Shown here: positions 9,649-19,277 of the stretch, piece after piece
Position numbering within the stretch: position 1 is the first letter of the stretch
Layout: every line of letters begins with the position of its first letter
Assembly: GCF_000376385.1 (NCBI RefSeq)
Contig: NZ_AQWN01000002.1
Coordinates: 186,115 to 250,114, forward strand
Direction: 5' to 3'
Origin: Desulfurispora thermophila DSM 16022
GTDB taxonomy: Bacteria > Bacillota > Desulfotomaculia > Desulfotomaculales > Desulfurisporaceae
DNA: 64,000 nt
Program-made: the position numbers and the translations under genes
The notes under the pieces: generated by a model
What the model saw: only the letters and a program-made list of their open reading frames with translations
What the model was told of the DNA's origin: nothing
Database searches by the model: none

Positions 9649-9968
9649 TGGAAAAGGAAATGTGGCTGTATATGTTGCGCCTGGCCTTGTTCCTGCCGCT
9701 GATTCTGGTTATGGCCTATTTATTTATTAAATTTGTGCTTTCCGGACGGGCGTTTCCAGCCGGTGGCAACAGGCGTTGCCTGCGCTTTATAGAGCAGTTG
9801 CCGCTGGGGCCGCGCAGCGCCCTTGTGCTGGTCCAGGTGGGCAGTGAGTATTTGCTTTTAGCCAGGCAGGAAAGCCAGCTGCATTTATTGCAGCGTTACC
9901 ATGTGCTGCCTGTCTTGAAAGAAGATGCACAACCGGTGCGCAAAGCTTCTGTTGACAGGGAGTCCTGA
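9648..9968 (+). CDS. fliO: Flagellar biosynthesis protein FliO
   Basis: FliO is a membrane factor that promotes assembly of the FliP export ring. It is the fastest-evolving gate-associated protein. The 106-residue product has one membrane helix (LRLALFLPLILVMAYLFIKF) and a short basic cytoplasmic domain (RFIEQLPLGPRSALVLVQVG) typical of FliO/FliZ. ATG overlaps the stop of the preceding gene by one base, and fliP follows after three bases. Position and topology are the main evidence. Confidence 0.87.
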   Translation: MEKEMWLYMLRLALFLPLILVMAYLFIKFVLSGRAFPAGGNRRCLRFIEQLPLGPRSALVLVQVGSEYLLLARQESQLHLLQRYHVLPVLKEDAQPVRKASVDRES

Positions 9969-9971
9969 CCA

Positions 9972-10751
9972 ATGAAAAGGTTATGCTTATTAATCTTTTT
10001 GCTGCTTATTTTTTTGGTTAGCTATCCCGAGCCCACGCTGGCCGTACCGCAGCAGGGCACCGGTGTGCCGGCCCAACTGCCCGGTATAAACCTGCAGCTC
10101 ACATCGCCCGGTAATCCCCAGCAAGTGGTGGACAGTGTAAAGATCCTGGTGCTATTGACAATTTTATCGCTGGCGCCGGCAATACTCATTACAGTGACCT
10201 CTTTTACGCGCATTATTGTGGTGCTTTCCCTGCTACGCAGCGCTTTAGGGGTGCAGCAAGCCCCGCCCAACCAGGTGTTGATTGCCCTGGCCATCTTCCT
10301 GACCATTTTTATCATGACTCCGGTGGTGAAGCAGATTAACGAACAGGCTCTGGAGCCCTACTTGCAAAACAAAATTTCCCAGCAGGATGCCTTTACAGCG
10401 GCATCCGCCCCCTTAAAGCAGTTTATGCTGAAAAATACGCGGGAAAAGGATCTGGAATTATTTGTGGCCCTGAATCAGAAACAGCGGCCGCGCAATGCGG
10501 CAGAATTGGAGCTGAGTACTGTTATCCCCGCCTTTATGATCAGTGAGCTTAAAACAGCCTTTCAAATGGGCGTGATGTTATATATACCTTTCCTGGTGAT
10601 TGATATGGTGGTGGCCAGCACGCTGATGTCCATGGGTATGTTTATGCTGCCGCCGGTGATGATCTCGCTGCCTTTTAAGATTTTGCTCTTTGTGATGGTG
10701 GACGGCTGGTACCTGGTAGTGAAATCCCTGGTGGAAAGTTTTGCCCGCTAA
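9972..10751 (+). CDS. fliP: Flagellar export gate protein FliP
   Basis: FliP builds the core of the type III export gate with FliQ and FliR. The 259 residues start with a cleavable hydrophobic signal (LCLLIFLLLIFLVSYPEPTLA) and contain the hallmark SFTRIIVVLSLLRSALGVQQ and PPNQVLIALAIFLTIFIM, with further C-terminal membrane helices. Length and order (fliO-P-Q-R) are typical. Confidence 0.97.
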   Translation: MKRLCLLIFLLLIFLVSYPEPTLAVPQQGTGVPAQLPGINLQLTSPGNPQQVVDSVKILVLLTILSLAPAILITVTSFTRIIVVLSLLRSALGVQQAPPNQVLIALAIFLTIFIMTPVVKQINEQALEPYLQNKISQQDAFTAASAPLKQFMLKNTREKDLELFVALNQKQRPRNAAELELSTVIPAFMISELKTAFQMGVMLYIPFLVIDMVVASTLMSMGMFMLPPVMISLPFKILLFVMVDGWYLVVKSLVESFAR

Positions 10752-10766
10752 AGTGAGGTGGAGCAA

Positions 10767-11036
10767 TTGACAGATACAATGGTGATCAAACTGATCCGTG
10801 ATGCTTTTTACATGGTGTTGCTCATCTCTCTGCCTCCCTTGGCGGCCGGCATGCTGGTCGGGTTGGTGGTGAGCATACTGCAGGCCGCCACCCAGGTCCA
10901 GGAGCAGTCCCTCAGTTTCGTGCCCAAACTGGTGGCTGTCTTCATCACTTTAGCTGTGCTTACTCCCTGGATCATACATGTTACGGTGCGCTATGCAGCG
11001 GAAATATTCCGGCAACTTCCCCAGGTTGCCCGTTAG
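10767..11036 (+). CDS. fliQ: Flagellar export gate protein FliQ
   Basis: FliQ is a two-helix gate subunit. The 89-residue reading MTDTMVIKLIRDAFYMVLL with LLAGMLVG-like and SILQAATQVQEQSLSFVPK sequence is diagnostic. I chose the TTG at 10767 because AGGTGG at 10756-10761 is well spaced from it. A GTG at 10758 in the same frame lacks a ribosome site and would lie inside that AGGTGG, so the start is uncertain by three residues. Confidence 0.93.
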   Translation: MTDTMVIKLIRDAFYMVLLISLPPLAAGMLVGLVVSILQAATQVQEQSLSFVPKLVAVFITLAVLTPWIIHVTVRYAAEIFRQLPQVAR

Positions 11037-11048
11037 AAGGGCTGGCTT

Positions 11049-11816
11049 ATGGTGCTGAGCGAAACTTATGTGGTGACCTTTTTGTTGGTGCTGGTACGCT
11101 TGAGCACGGCGCTGGTCTTTTTGCCCGTTACGGCTGGACCGTCCCTGCCCCGCCAATTTCGCCTGATTATGGCCGTGCTGTTGGCTGCCATGCTAACGCC
11201 GATAGTAAGCCCGCCGCAGCTTGCTCTTACCGGATGGTTGGTGCTGGTGCCACTAGCGGCCCGGGAGGTACTGGTGGGGTTGGCTATGGGAGCGGTGGCC
11301 GGGTTTGTTTTACACAGCTTGCTCATTGCCGGTCAGTATATCGATATGCACATCGGCCTTTTAATGGCCAACATCCTGGACCCTTTGAGCGGCGGGCAGA
11401 TTACGCTGCTGGCCAAATTTATCTATATGCTGGGGCTGGCGATGTTTTTGGCTTTAAACGGGCACCACTTGTTAATTGCCGCCCTTTACAAGAGTTTTCA
11501 GCTGGTTCCCCCGGGCACGGCATTGCTCAAGGGCAGTACCGCCCTGCTCATGGTCAGAGTTTTTGCCGATATGCTTGCTCTGGGAGTACAACTGGCTCTG
11601 CCGGTTGTCGCTGTTGTGTTGCTGGTGGACATTGCCCTGGGTTTGGTGGGCCGGACGGCACCTCAGATGAATATTTTTATGCTGGGGTTTCCTTTAAAAA
11701 TAATTGCCGGTTTTCTAACCTTGTTGGTGGTGTCCCCCCTCCTGGGGCGGTTTACAGCCGGACTGATGCGGCTGCTGGAAAACGATCTGTATTTATTGCT
11801 TAAAGGGTTGAGTTGA
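11049..11816 (+). CDS. fliR: Flagellar export gate protein FliR
   Basis: FliR is a multi-pass gate component that closes the FliP/Q ring. The 255-residue protein has about six hydrophobic helices and the FliR-typical segments RLSTALVFLPVTAGPSLPRQ and GQYIDMHIGLLMANILDP. It starts with ATG behind AGAAGGG and ends three bases before flhB. Confidence 0.95.
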   Translation: MVLSETYVVTFLLVLVRLSTALVFLPVTAGPSLPRQFRLIMAVLLAAMLTPIVSPPQLALTGWLVLVPLAAREVLVGLAMGAVAGFVLHSLLIAGQYIDMHIGLLMANILDPLSGGQITLLAKFIYMLGLAMFLALNGHHLLIAALYKSFQLVPPGTALLKGSTALLMVRVFADMLALGVQLALPVVAVVLLVDIALGLVGRTAPQMNIFMLGFPLKIIAGFLTLLVVSPLLGRFTAGLMRLLENDLYLLLKGLS

Positions 11817-11819
11817 GCA

Positions 11820-12878
11820 ATGTCGGGTGCGCAGCAGAAAACCGAACAGCCAACGCCACGGCGTTTGCAGGAAGCCAGGCGCAGGGGACAGGTGGCGCGC
11901 AGCAAAGATTTATCCGCCGCTTTAATTTTGCTGGCCGGTGTGCTGGCCGTTTACTTGCTCAGCCCCTTGGCGCTGGATAAAATCAGCCGGCACATGGCCT
12001 GGTATTTCAGCAACTGCCTGAACTGGCAGTTGCCCGACAGCAGTCGTCCTTATGTACTGTTTGGTTATATCTGGGATGAGGGGCTGTTGTGGATGCCCCT
12101 GTTCCTGGTGTTGGTGCTGGCGGCAGTGGCGGCCAATGTGGCCCAGTTTGGTTTTCTATCCGCTCCCGGAGTAATGGTTCCCAAATTGGAACGATTAAAC
12201 CCCCTGGAAGGGTTGAAAAAGATCTTCTCCCTGCGCAGTTTACTGGAACTGGTCAAGAGCATTTTGAAAATTGCCCTGGTGGGGCTGGTTACCTGGCAGG
12301 TGGCGATTCATTTTGTACCGTCGCTCCTGAACCTGTATTTCCGCCCCGCCGCCGGTGAATTGCGCGTGCTGCTGGATGTGCTGATTGCTGTCGGAGCGGC
12401 GGGAGGAGCGACCTTTCTGCTGTTGGGGGCGGCAGACTATTTTTACCAGCGATACGATTACTACAAGAGCCTGCGCATGACCAAACAAGAAGTGCGGGAC
12501 GAATACAAGCAAACCGAGGGCGATCCGCTGGTAAAAGGCTGGCTCAAGCGCCGGCAACGGGAAATTGCCATGAATCGCATTCGTTCCGAGGTACCGCGGG
12601 CCACTGTGGTGGTTACCAACCCCGTGCACTATGCGGTAGCCCTGCGCTATCAGGAAGGCGTGGACCGGGCGCCGGTGGTGGTGGCCAAAGGAGCGGGCGA
12701 TCTGGCAACGCAGATCAAGCAAATTGCCGGTCAACACCAGGTGCCTGTAGTGGAAGATCCGCCTCTGGCCCGGCAGCTTTACCGCCAGGTGGAAGTGGGG
12801 CGGGAGATACCGGTGGAACTCTACCGGGCTGTGGCCGAGGTGCTGGCCCTGGTCTACCGGTTAAAACGCAATAGATGA
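11820..12878 (+). CDS. flhB: Flagellar export switch protein FlhB
   Basis: FlhB controls export specificity. The sequence opens with KTEQPTPRRLQEARRRGQVA, has four membrane segments, and contains the autocleavage motif NPVH (VVVTNPVHYAVALRY) at about 263-266, which is self-cleaved between Asn and Pro to switch from rod/hook to filament substrates. Its 352-residue length is normal. It follows fliR with a three-base gap. Confidence 0.97.
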   Translation: MSGAQQKTEQPTPRRLQEARRRGQVARSKDLSAALILLAGVLAVYLLSPLALDKISRHMAWYFSNCLNWQLPDSSRPYVLFGYIWDEGLLWMPLFLVLVLAAVAANVAQFGFLSAPGVMVPKLERLNPLEGLKKIFSLRSLLELVKSILKIALVGLVTWQVAIHFVPSLLNLYFRPAAGELRVLLDVLIAVGAAGGATFLLLGAADYFYQRYDYYKSLRMTKQEVRDEYKQTEGDPLVKGWLKRRQREIAMNRIRSEVPRATVVVTNPVHYAVALRYQEGVDRAPVVVAKGAGDLATQIKQIAGQHQVPVVEDPPLARQLYRQVEVGREIPVELYRAVAEVLALVYRLKRNR

Positions 12879-12885
12879 GTATGGT

Positions 12886-14982
12886 ATGGGGGTAAACCGG
12901 GTGGCAACGCCTACCACAACGCGCTGGCTGGGACAAATGAAGAGAAACACCGATCTGGCCGTGGCCGGTCTGGTCTTGTTGATCATTTTAATGATCATTA
13001 TACCACTGCCGCCGCGCGTGCTGGATGTGCTGTTGGTGTTGAGCATGACTTTGGGGCTGGTGATATTGCTCATCACCATGTTTACCACCGAACCATTGCA
13101 GTTTGCTGTTTTCCCCACCCTGCTCTTGATCACCACGCTGTACCGGCTGGCCTTGAACATTTCCTCCACCCGGCTGATTCTGGGACAGGCCGAGGCCGGG
13201 CGGGTGATCGAGGCTTTCGGTACCTTTGTGGTTGGGGGAAACTATATTGTCGGTTTTATTGTTTTTATCATTATTACCGTCATCCAATTCGTGGTGATTA
13301 CCAGCGGAGCCGGGCGGGTAGCCGAAGTGGCCGCCCGCTTCACGCTGGATGCCATGCCGGGCAAGCAGATGAGCATTGATGCCGACTTCAACGCCGGTCT
13401 GATCAGCGAGGCGGAAGCCCGGGAAAGGCGCAAAAGATTGCAGAGGGAAGCCGATTTTTTCGGTGCCATGGACGGTGCCAGCAAATTTGTCCGGGGCGAT
13501 GCCATTGCCGGCATTGTAATTACTTTGATCAATATTGTGGGTGGTATTTGTATCGGTCTGTTGCAGATGGGCATGGATATCAACGGTGCGCTGCACACCT
13601 ATACCATTCTGACCATCGGAGACGGATTGGTGACGCAAATTCCCGCTCTGCTCATTTCCACTTCGTCGGGTATTTTGGTCACCCGGGCCACCTCGGATGC
13701 CAGTTTTGGCACCGATGTGGTCGGGCAGTTCGGGCGCTTTCCCAAAATTCTTTTTTTGGTAGCCGGCATACTGTTGCTGTTGGGATTGGTGCCGGCCATG
13801 CCCAACCTGCTCTTTTTGACTACCGGTCTACTGGCCGGTTGGGCCGGGTACAGCCTGCAAAAAAGCCGGCAGAAGGCGGAGGCGGAGCAACGGGAAATGG
13901 AAGCCACCCGGCAACTGCAGGCCCAAAGGAGGGCGGAGCCGGAAAATGTGATTACATATTTTCAGGTTGACCCGCTGCAAATTGAAATTGGCTACAACCT
14001 GATCCCGCTTACAGATGAAGAAAACGGCGGCGATTTGTTGCCCCGCCTTTCCCTGGTCCGCCGCCAGTGCGCCGCCGAACTGGGTATTTATGTGCGACCC
14101 ATTCGCATTCGGGACAACCTGCAACTGCCCCCCAACAGCTATGTGTTCAAATTGCGGGGAGAAGAGGTGGCGGGTGGTGAGTTGTTGGTAGATCACTATC
14201 TGGTCATGGACCCCATGCAACTGGGGGGCGAAATACCGGGTATACCAACCAAAGAGCCCACCTTCGGCCTGCCGGCCTGGTGGGTGCCGGCCGCCCGGCG
14301 CAACGAGATGGAAATGCGCGGCCTGACCGTGGTGGATTGCGCTACGGTGCTGGTCACCCATTTGACCGAGTTCATCAAGGCCCACGCCCACGAACTGCTC
14401 GGGCGGCAGGAGACCAAGGAACTATTGGAGGCGGTAAAAGAGAAGGATCCCGCTGTATTGGAAGATCTGCCTCCCGAATTGATCAGTCTGGGAGACATCC
14501 AAAAAGTATTGCAGGCGCTTTTGCGGGAGCGCCTGCCCGTGCGCGACCTGGTGGCCATTTTGGAAGCGCTGGCCGATGGTGTGCGCTTGAGCCGGGAGCA
14601 AGATTTCCTGATCGAGCATGTCCGCCAGCAGATGGCCCGCACCATTTGCCGCCAATACGCCACGGCCCAGAACAAAATCAGCGTGCTTACCCTGCATCCG
14701 GCGTGGGAGCAGCTCATTGCCGATGCCGTGCAGCTGACACAATGGGGCAAATACCCGGTGTTGGATGCGGCGTTATCCCGGCAGTTGATTGAACAGGTGC
14801 AAATGGCGGTGGAAAAAGTGTTACAGCAGGGAACCTCGCCGGTGCTGATCTGTACTCCCCAGATCAGGTTGCCGCTCCGGCGCTTTTTGGAGCGGTACTT
14901 GCCCCAGGTGGCGGTGATTTCCATGAACGAGGTGGCGCCGGGATATGAAGTGGAGGTTGTGGGAACGGTGGTGAAACCATGA
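12886..14982 (+). CDS. flhA: Flagellar export gate protein FlhA
   Basis: FlhA is the large export-gate protein with eight N-terminal membrane helices (to about residue 330) and a cytoplasmic substrate- and chaperone-docking ring. Family sequence includes ADFNAGLISEAEARERRKRL and AMDGASKFVRGDAIAGI. At 698 aa it is of usual length. The start is uncertain: ATG at 12886 has little ribosome signal, GTG at 12901 has GGGGGT eight bases upstream, and ATG at 12937 would also keep all of the domain. The 3' end overlaps flhF by four bases. Confidence 0.95.
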   Translation: MGVNRVATPTTTRWLGQMKRNTDLAVAGLVLLIILMIIIPLPPRVLDVLLVLSMTLGLVILLITMFTTEPLQFAVFPTLLLITTLYRLALNISSTRLILGQAEAGRVIEAFGTFVVGGNYIVGFIVFIIITVIQFVVITSGAGRVAEVAARFTLDAMPGKQMSIDADFNAGLISEAEARERRKRLQREADFFGAMDGASKFVRGDAIAGIVITLINIVGGICIGLLQMGMDINGALHTYTILTIGDGLVTQIPALLISTSSGILVTRATSDASFGTDVVGQFGRFPKILFLVAGILLLLGLVPAMPNLLFLTTGLLAGWAGYSLQKSRQKAEAEQREMEATRQLQAQRRAEPENVITYFQVDPLQIEIGYNLIPLTDEENGGDLLPRLSLVRRQCAAELGIYVRPIRIRDNLQLPPNSYVFKLRGEEVAGGELLVDHYLVMDPMQLGGEIPGIPTKEPTFGLPAWWVPAARRNEMEMRGLTVVDCATVLVTHLTEFIKAHAHELLGRQETKELLEAVKEKDPAVLEDLPPELISLGDIQKVLQALLRERLPVRDLVAILEALADGVRLSREQDFLIEHVRQQMARTICRQYATAQNKISVLTLHPAWEQLIADAVQLTQWGKYPVLDAALSRQLIEQVQMAVEKVLQQGTSPVLICTPQIRLPLRRFLERYLPQVAVISMNEVAPGYEVEVVGTVVKP

Positions 14983-16064
14983 AGATCAAACGCTATGTAG
15001 CCGGCAGTATGCATGAAGCGCTGCGCCAGGTCAAGGCCGAATTGGGGCCGGAGGCGGTGATCATTGGCAACCGCCTGTTGCCCAGGCGGGGCTGGCGGGA
15101 CTTTTTCCGCCCCCGCCAGATTGAGGTGACGGCGGCTGTGGATGAATCGCCCCCTGCAGCCAGTGTGCCGGCTTTGCCGGAAAAGAAGACATATTTTTTA
15201 TCTGCAGGTTCGGAAAGCGCTCTGGTGGCTGAATTGCGCCGCTGGCACAGCGCGCTGCGGGAAATGGAATTCCAGGAACAGCGGGTTAACAAATTGCTGG
15301 AGGAAATCAAAGCGGCGCTGTCACCCGGCCTGACGGGCGGAGAGCTGCCGGCCGGCGCTGTGCAGGACGCTTTGCAGGAGCGGGTTGTCCAGTTGGTAAA
15401 GCCGCTGTACAGCCATCAACAGCCGCTCATAAACCGCATTTGTGTATTGATTGGCCCCACCGGGGTGGGGAAAACCACCACCGCGGTGAAGCTGGCCGTG
15501 CGGCTGAAGAATTTTCAACACAAAAACGTGTTGCTGATCGCCCTGACCAGAAGTGGTTATCACAACCTGGACTGCTTAAAGTATCATGCCCGGCTGTCCG
15601 GTATACCTTTGCACTTTGCTGAATCAACGGAAAAACTGGTTGGTTTGGTGGAAAAAAACCAGCAGGCGGATTGTATTTTGATCGATACCTGCGGTATTCC
15701 GGCGCGCAGTGTCAGGCAGATGCTCAGGCTGCGCAGCCAGCTGGATATGCTGCCGGAAAAGGCGGCTGTTATACTGGTTTTGTCATCTACCACCAAGGGT
15801 CGCGATTTGTTTCGCCTGGCGGAAGACTTCCGCTGTTTGGAGTACGAGCAAATGATTTTAACCAAGCTGGATGAAACCGACTCCTGCGGTGCGGTGCTGG
15901 AGATCGTCTGCCGGCACCGGGTGCCGGTTACCCATATCACTTTTGGACAGGACATACCCGATGATATTGCCGCGGTTGACGCGCAGCGCCTGGCGGCGAT
16001 CCTGATCGGGGGTGTGGATCAACTTGTGGCCCAAAACTACCGGAGCATTCTCCAGAATTATTAA
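14979..16064 (+). CDS. flhF: Flagellar biosynthesis GTPase FlhF (SRP-type)
   Basis: FlhF is an SRP-family GTPase that sets the site and number of flagella together with FlhG. The N-terminal B-domain begins MKIKRYVAGSMHEALRQVKA. The NG domain has the P-loop GPTGVGKTTTAV at about 159-170, the DTCG G3 motif (ILIDTCGIP), and TKLDE (G4). The 361-residue length is typical. flhG follows and starts within the last 53 bases. Confidence 0.95.
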   Translation: MKIKRYVAGSMHEALRQVKAELGPEAVIIGNRLLPRRGWRDFFRPRQIEVTAAVDESPPAASVPALPEKKTYFLSAGSESALVAELRRWHSALREMEFQEQRVNKLLEEIKAALSPGLTGGELPAGAVQDALQERVVQLVKPLYSHQQPLINRICVLIGPTGVGKTTTAVKLAVRLKNFQHKNVLLIALTRSGYHNLDCLKYHARLSGIPLHFAESTEKLVGLVEKNQQADCILIDTCGIPARSVRQMLRLRSQLDMLPEKAAVILVLSSTTKGRDLFRLAEDFRCLEYEQMILTKLDETDSCGAVLEIVCRHRVPVTHITFGQDIPDDIAAVDAQRLAAILIGGVDQLVAQNYRSILQNY

Positions 16065-16926
16065 ACATCACGTAGCACATTCTGCTTCTGAGTCCGTGTC
16101 TGCAGCACCGGGTGCCCGGGTGGTGGCCATATCCAGCGGTAAAGGGGGCGTGGGCAAAACCAACCTTACAGTCAACCTGGCCCTGGCCTTGGCTGAGCTG
16201 GGAAAAAAAGTGATTATTTTTGATGCCGACCTGGGCTTGGCCAATGCCCAGGTGCTGTTGGGCGTGGCCCCGGCTTTGAGCATGTACGATTGCCTGTATG
16301 GCGGCCGGAGCATTGAGGAAGTTATCTACCCTGTCACCAGGGGCATCTGGCTGGTATCCGGCGGTTCCGGCATTGTGGAACTGGCCAATCTGGACCAGGA
16401 GCGCAGGCAGCATTTGGTCCGGGCGATTGATTATCTGGAATCGGCAGCCGATTACCTGCTTTTGGATACCGGGGCCGGCATCAGCAAAGAAGTGCTGGGG
16501 TTTGTGGCGGCGGCCCGCGAGGTGATCATAGTGCTCACTCCCGAACCTACATCCTTGACCGATGCTTACAGCCTGATCAAAATCATTGACCGTTTTCATC
16601 TGCACAACCAGGTTTATATCGTGGTCAACCGGGCCCAGGACCAGAATGAAGCCAGGCAAACCGTGGCGCGGCTGGAAAAAGTGATCAACCAGTTTTTAAC
16701 CTTGAAAACGCTGCCGCTGGGCTTTGTTTTGGACGACCGGACGGTGGGGCGGGCCGTAAAACAGCAAAAACCCGTTTACCTGCTGGCCCCCCAGAGCAGC
16801 GCGGCCATATGTTTTAAGGAAATTGCCGCCCGTTTGGACGGCCAGAAGACGGGACAACTGGACATGCCGGTGCTGGAGCGGGGGGCGGGTGGCTTTGTTC
16901 GCAAACTGCTGCGCCTTTTCGGTTAG
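16012..16926 (+). CDS. flhG: MinD-like ATPase FlhG (YlxH)
   Basis: FlhG is a ParA/MinD ATPase that works against FlhF to control flagellar number. The deviant Walker A KGGVGKT lies at about 44-50 (SSGKGGVGKTNLTVNLALAL), Walker B is FDADLGLANAQVLLG, and the C terminus carries a basic amphipathic tail (GFVRKLLRLFG) suited to membrane targeting. The start is uncertain: GTG at 16012 overlaps flhF by 53 bases, while TTG at 16024 has the better-spaced GGGGGTG. About 304 or 300 aa. Confidence 0.93.
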   Translation: MWINLWPKTTGAFSRIIKHHVAHSASESVSAAPGARVVAISSGKGGVGKTNLTVNLALALAELGKKVIIFDADLGLANAQVLLGVAPALSMYDCLYGGRSIEEVIYPVTRGIWLVSGGSGIVELANLDQERRQHLVRAIDYLESAADYLLLDTGAGISKEVLGFVAAAREVIIVLTPEPTSLTDAYSLIKIIDRFHLHNQVYIVVNRAQDQNEARQTVARLEKVINQFLTLKTLPLGFVLDDRTVGRAVKQQKPVYLLAPQSSAAICFKEIAARLDGQKTGQLDMPVLERGAGGFVRKLLRLFG

Positions 16927-16943
16927 ACGGGTGGTGGGTGATT

Positions 16944-17705
16944 GTGAATGCGGCAGAATTGCGCGAATGCTGGCAACAGTACAGGGTGACCAGGCAACCC
17001 GACCTGCGCAATCAACTGGTGTTGCATTACCTGTGGCTGGTCAGGCACATTGCCGGACGTCTGGCTGTAAGGCTGCCGCCCGGTGTCAGCGCCGAGGATT
17101 TAGAAAATTGTGGAATTATAGGTCTGATTGAAGCGGTAGAAAAATTCGATCCCGGTTTGGGAAAGGATTTTGCCGCTTATGCCTACGCCCGGGTGCGAGG
17201 AGCCATGCTGGATGAAATGCGGCGCATGAGCTGGTTGCCCCGTTCCGCCTGGCAAAAGCTCACCCGCTGGCAGGAACAAAAGCAAAAGCTTATGCAGGAG
17301 GAAGGTACCAGTTTCAGTGAGCCGGAAATTGCCTCCCGTTTGCAAATCAGTGCGGAAGAATACCAGCGCTTGCAAGCGCTGCAGGAACAGTCCTGCATAG
17401 TATCTCTGGATGAACCGGTGCTGTCCTCCGATGGTAGTACCCTGCACCTGGGAGAGATACTGGCGGCGGAAGATGGCGGCGAGCCTCTGGCTTCCCTGCT
17501 GGCGGAAGTGGAAGTCCTGGAGCTGGCACAGGCCGTCAGATCCCTGCCGGAAAAGGACCAACTGCTGCTTTCACTGTATTACCAGCAGAAGTTGACACTA
17601 AAAGAGGTTGGTGCGGTTTTGGGCATCAGCGAGTCCCGTGTTTGCCAGCTGCACGGCAGGGCCTTGAGGCGCCTGCGGCAAATCTTACAAGAGAGGTTGG
17701 TTTGA
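16944..17705 (+). CDS. fliA: Flagellar sigma factor (sigma-28 / SigD / FliA)
   Basis: This alternative sigma factor directs RNA polymerase to late flagellar, chemotaxis and flagellin genes. Visible parts are region 2 (NQLVLHYLWLVRHIAGRLAV then EAVEKFDPGLGKDFAAYAYA), region 3 around SWLPRSAWQKL, and region 4 (LSLYYQQKLTLKEVGAVLGI followed by SRVCQLHGRALRRLR). GTG at 16944 (MNAAELRE) fits the GGGTGGTGGG site better than the in-frame GTG six bases upstream. The stop overlaps the next ATG by one base. Confidence 0.96.
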   Translation: MNAAELRECWQQYRVTRQPDLRNQLVLHYLWLVRHIAGRLAVRLPPGVSAEDLENCGIIGLIEAVEKFDPGLGKDFAAYAYARVRGAMLDEMRRMSWLPRSAWQKLTRWQEQKQKLMQEEGTSFSEPEIASRLQISAEEYQRLQALQEQSCIVSLDEPVLSSDGSTLHLGEILAAEDGGEPLASLLAEVEVLELAQAVRSLPEKDQLLLSLYYQQKLTLKEVGAVLGISESRVCQLHGRALRRLRQILQERLV

Positions 17706-18478
17706 TGCTGCGGGGAATATACAGTTCGCTGGCCGGGTTGGGCGTACAGCAGGCCAGGCTGGAACTGATCAGCAATAACCTGGCCAATGCTTCCACGCCC
17801 GGCTTCAAACAGCAGCAGGTTGAAGTACAACCTTTTGCCCGTTATTTGCTTCTGGCCATGGGTGGCAGTCAGGCTCCTGGTTTGCCCGTCTCCAGAAGAA
17901 AGCTGGGGGAAGTGGCTTATGGCGCGGCGGTTGCCGCCGTGCATACGGATTGGAGCCCGGGTTTGTTGCAGGAGACCGGCCGGTATACCGATTTGGCCAT
18001 CACCGGGCGGGGATATTTCACGGTTCAGGTGAGTGATGGTCGCAACACCTACCAGTGTTATACAAGGGCGGGAAGTTTCAAAGTAAATGAGCAGGGATAC
18101 CTGGTGGATATGCAGGGAAATTTGCTCCTGGCGGAAGATGGACCGCTACAGGTGGGCGAGGGCAGGTTTACTGTTTACGGCGACGGAACAGTGGAAACAG
18201 CCGATGGTCAAAGGCGAAAGCTGCGTCTGGTGGAGTTCGCCGCACCGGAGCTGCTGCGCAGACAGGGAAATAATTACTTTATTACCGATCAGTCACCCCT
18301 GCCTGCGCAACAACCGGGTGTCAAACAGGGGTTTCTGGAAAAGGCTAATGTGGATGTGGTGGCGCAGTCGGCCGGGCTCATGGAACTGGTACGGGCCTAC
18401 GAGGCGGGACAGAGAATCATCCAGGTTCACGATGAGCTGCTGAATACGGCCATCAACCAGATTGGGGTGATCAAGTAG
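17705..18478 (+). CDS. flgF: Flagellar basal-body rod protein (FlgF/FlhO-like)
   Basis: A rod-family axial protein of 257 aa: MLRGIYSSLAGLGVQQARLE and SNNLANASTPGFKQQQ form the N-terminal flagellar rod domain, and GLMELVRAYEAGQRIIQVHD forms the C-terminal helix. It is paired with a second rod protein directly downstream, as flhO-flhP are in Bacillus subtilis. The first of the pair is assigned FlgF-like by position. Translation is coupled to the sigma factor by a one-base TGATG overlap. Confidence 0.86.
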   Translation: MLRGIYSSLAGLGVQQARLELISNNLANASTPGFKQQQVEVQPFARYLLLAMGGSQAPGLPVSRRKLGEVAYGAAVAAVHTDWSPGLLQETGRYTDLAITGRGYFTVQVSDGRNTYQCYTRAGSFKVNEQGYLVDMQGNLLLAEDGPLQVGEGRFTVYGDGTVETADGQRRKLRLVEFAAPELLRRQGNNYFITDQSPLPAQQPGVKQGFLEKANVDVVAQSAGLMELVRAYEAGQRIIQVHDELLNTAINQIGVIK

Positions 18479-18479
18479 T

Positions 18480-19256
18480 ATGCTGGGTGTGATGCGCGTG
18501 AGCTCTTCTGGCCTGGCGGCCCAACAACAGGCAATGGACGTAATCGCCAACAATGTGGCCAATGTGAACACGGTAGGATTTAAAGCTGCCTCGGCCAGCT
18601 TTGCCGATGCTCTGTACGTTCCTCTGGCTGCCCAGCGCCTGCCCAACCGGCCGCAGAGTGAAAGGCAAATGTATCTGGGTGGGGGTGCTCTGGTGCAGGC
18701 CGTGCAACACCTCTGGACCGATGGGGCAATTGTGGAAACCGGACGCAACCTGGATGTGGCCATTGCCGGGCCGGGCTTTCTGGCCGTGCAGGCAGGGGAA
18801 GGCCAGATTGCTTATACCAGAAATGGTAGTTTAACCCTGGATAGCCAGGGCCGCCTCTGCGATAGCCAGGGTCGACCCCTGCTACCCGAAATAACCGTTC
18901 CGGTGGGACGTCAGGTGGAAATTGATGAGCGGGGGGCGGTTTGGGCTGTGGATGGCCAGGGGCAGCGGGAACAAATCGGGCAAATCCAATTGACGGTATT
19001 TAAAGATCCGCAGGCGCTGGAAAATCAGGGAGAAAATCTTTACCTGGCTACCCCGGCGGCCGGAGAGCCGGTGGAGCTGGCACCAGGCGAGGAAGGAGCC
19101 GGCAACATTGTCCCCGCCAGCCTGGAAATGTCCAATGTGGATCTGGTGCAACAGATGGCCGGCCTGATTGAAGTGCAACGGGCCTACCAGTTGAGCGCCC
19201 GCTGTTTGAAAACGGCCGATGAACTATGGAATATGGCCAATAATTTGCGCAAGTAG
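18480..19256 (+). CDS. flgG: Flagellar basal-body rod protein FlgG (FlhP-like)
   Basis: The 258-residue protein has MLGVMRVSSSGLAAQQQAMD and NNVANVNTVGFKAASASFAD at the N terminus and ASLEMSNVDLVQQMAGLIEV with QRAYQLSARCLKTADEL at the C terminus, the distal-rod FlgG pattern. It begins one base after the previous gene's stop. cheD follows after 21 bases. Confidence 0.9.
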   Translation: MLGVMRVSSSGLAAQQQAMDVIANNVANVNTVGFKAASASFADALYVPLAAQRLPNRPQSERQMYLGGGALVQAVQHLWTDGAIVETGRNLDVAIAGPGFLAVQAGEGQIAYTRNGSLTLDSQGRLCDSQGRPLLPEITVPVGRQVEIDERGAVWAVDGQGQREQIGQIQLTVFKDPQALENQGENLYLATPAAGEPVELAPGEEGAGNIVPASLEMSNVDLVQQMAGLIEVQRAYQLSARCLKTADELWNMANNLRK

Positions 19257-19277
19257 CGAGAACCGAGGGGGCAGAGA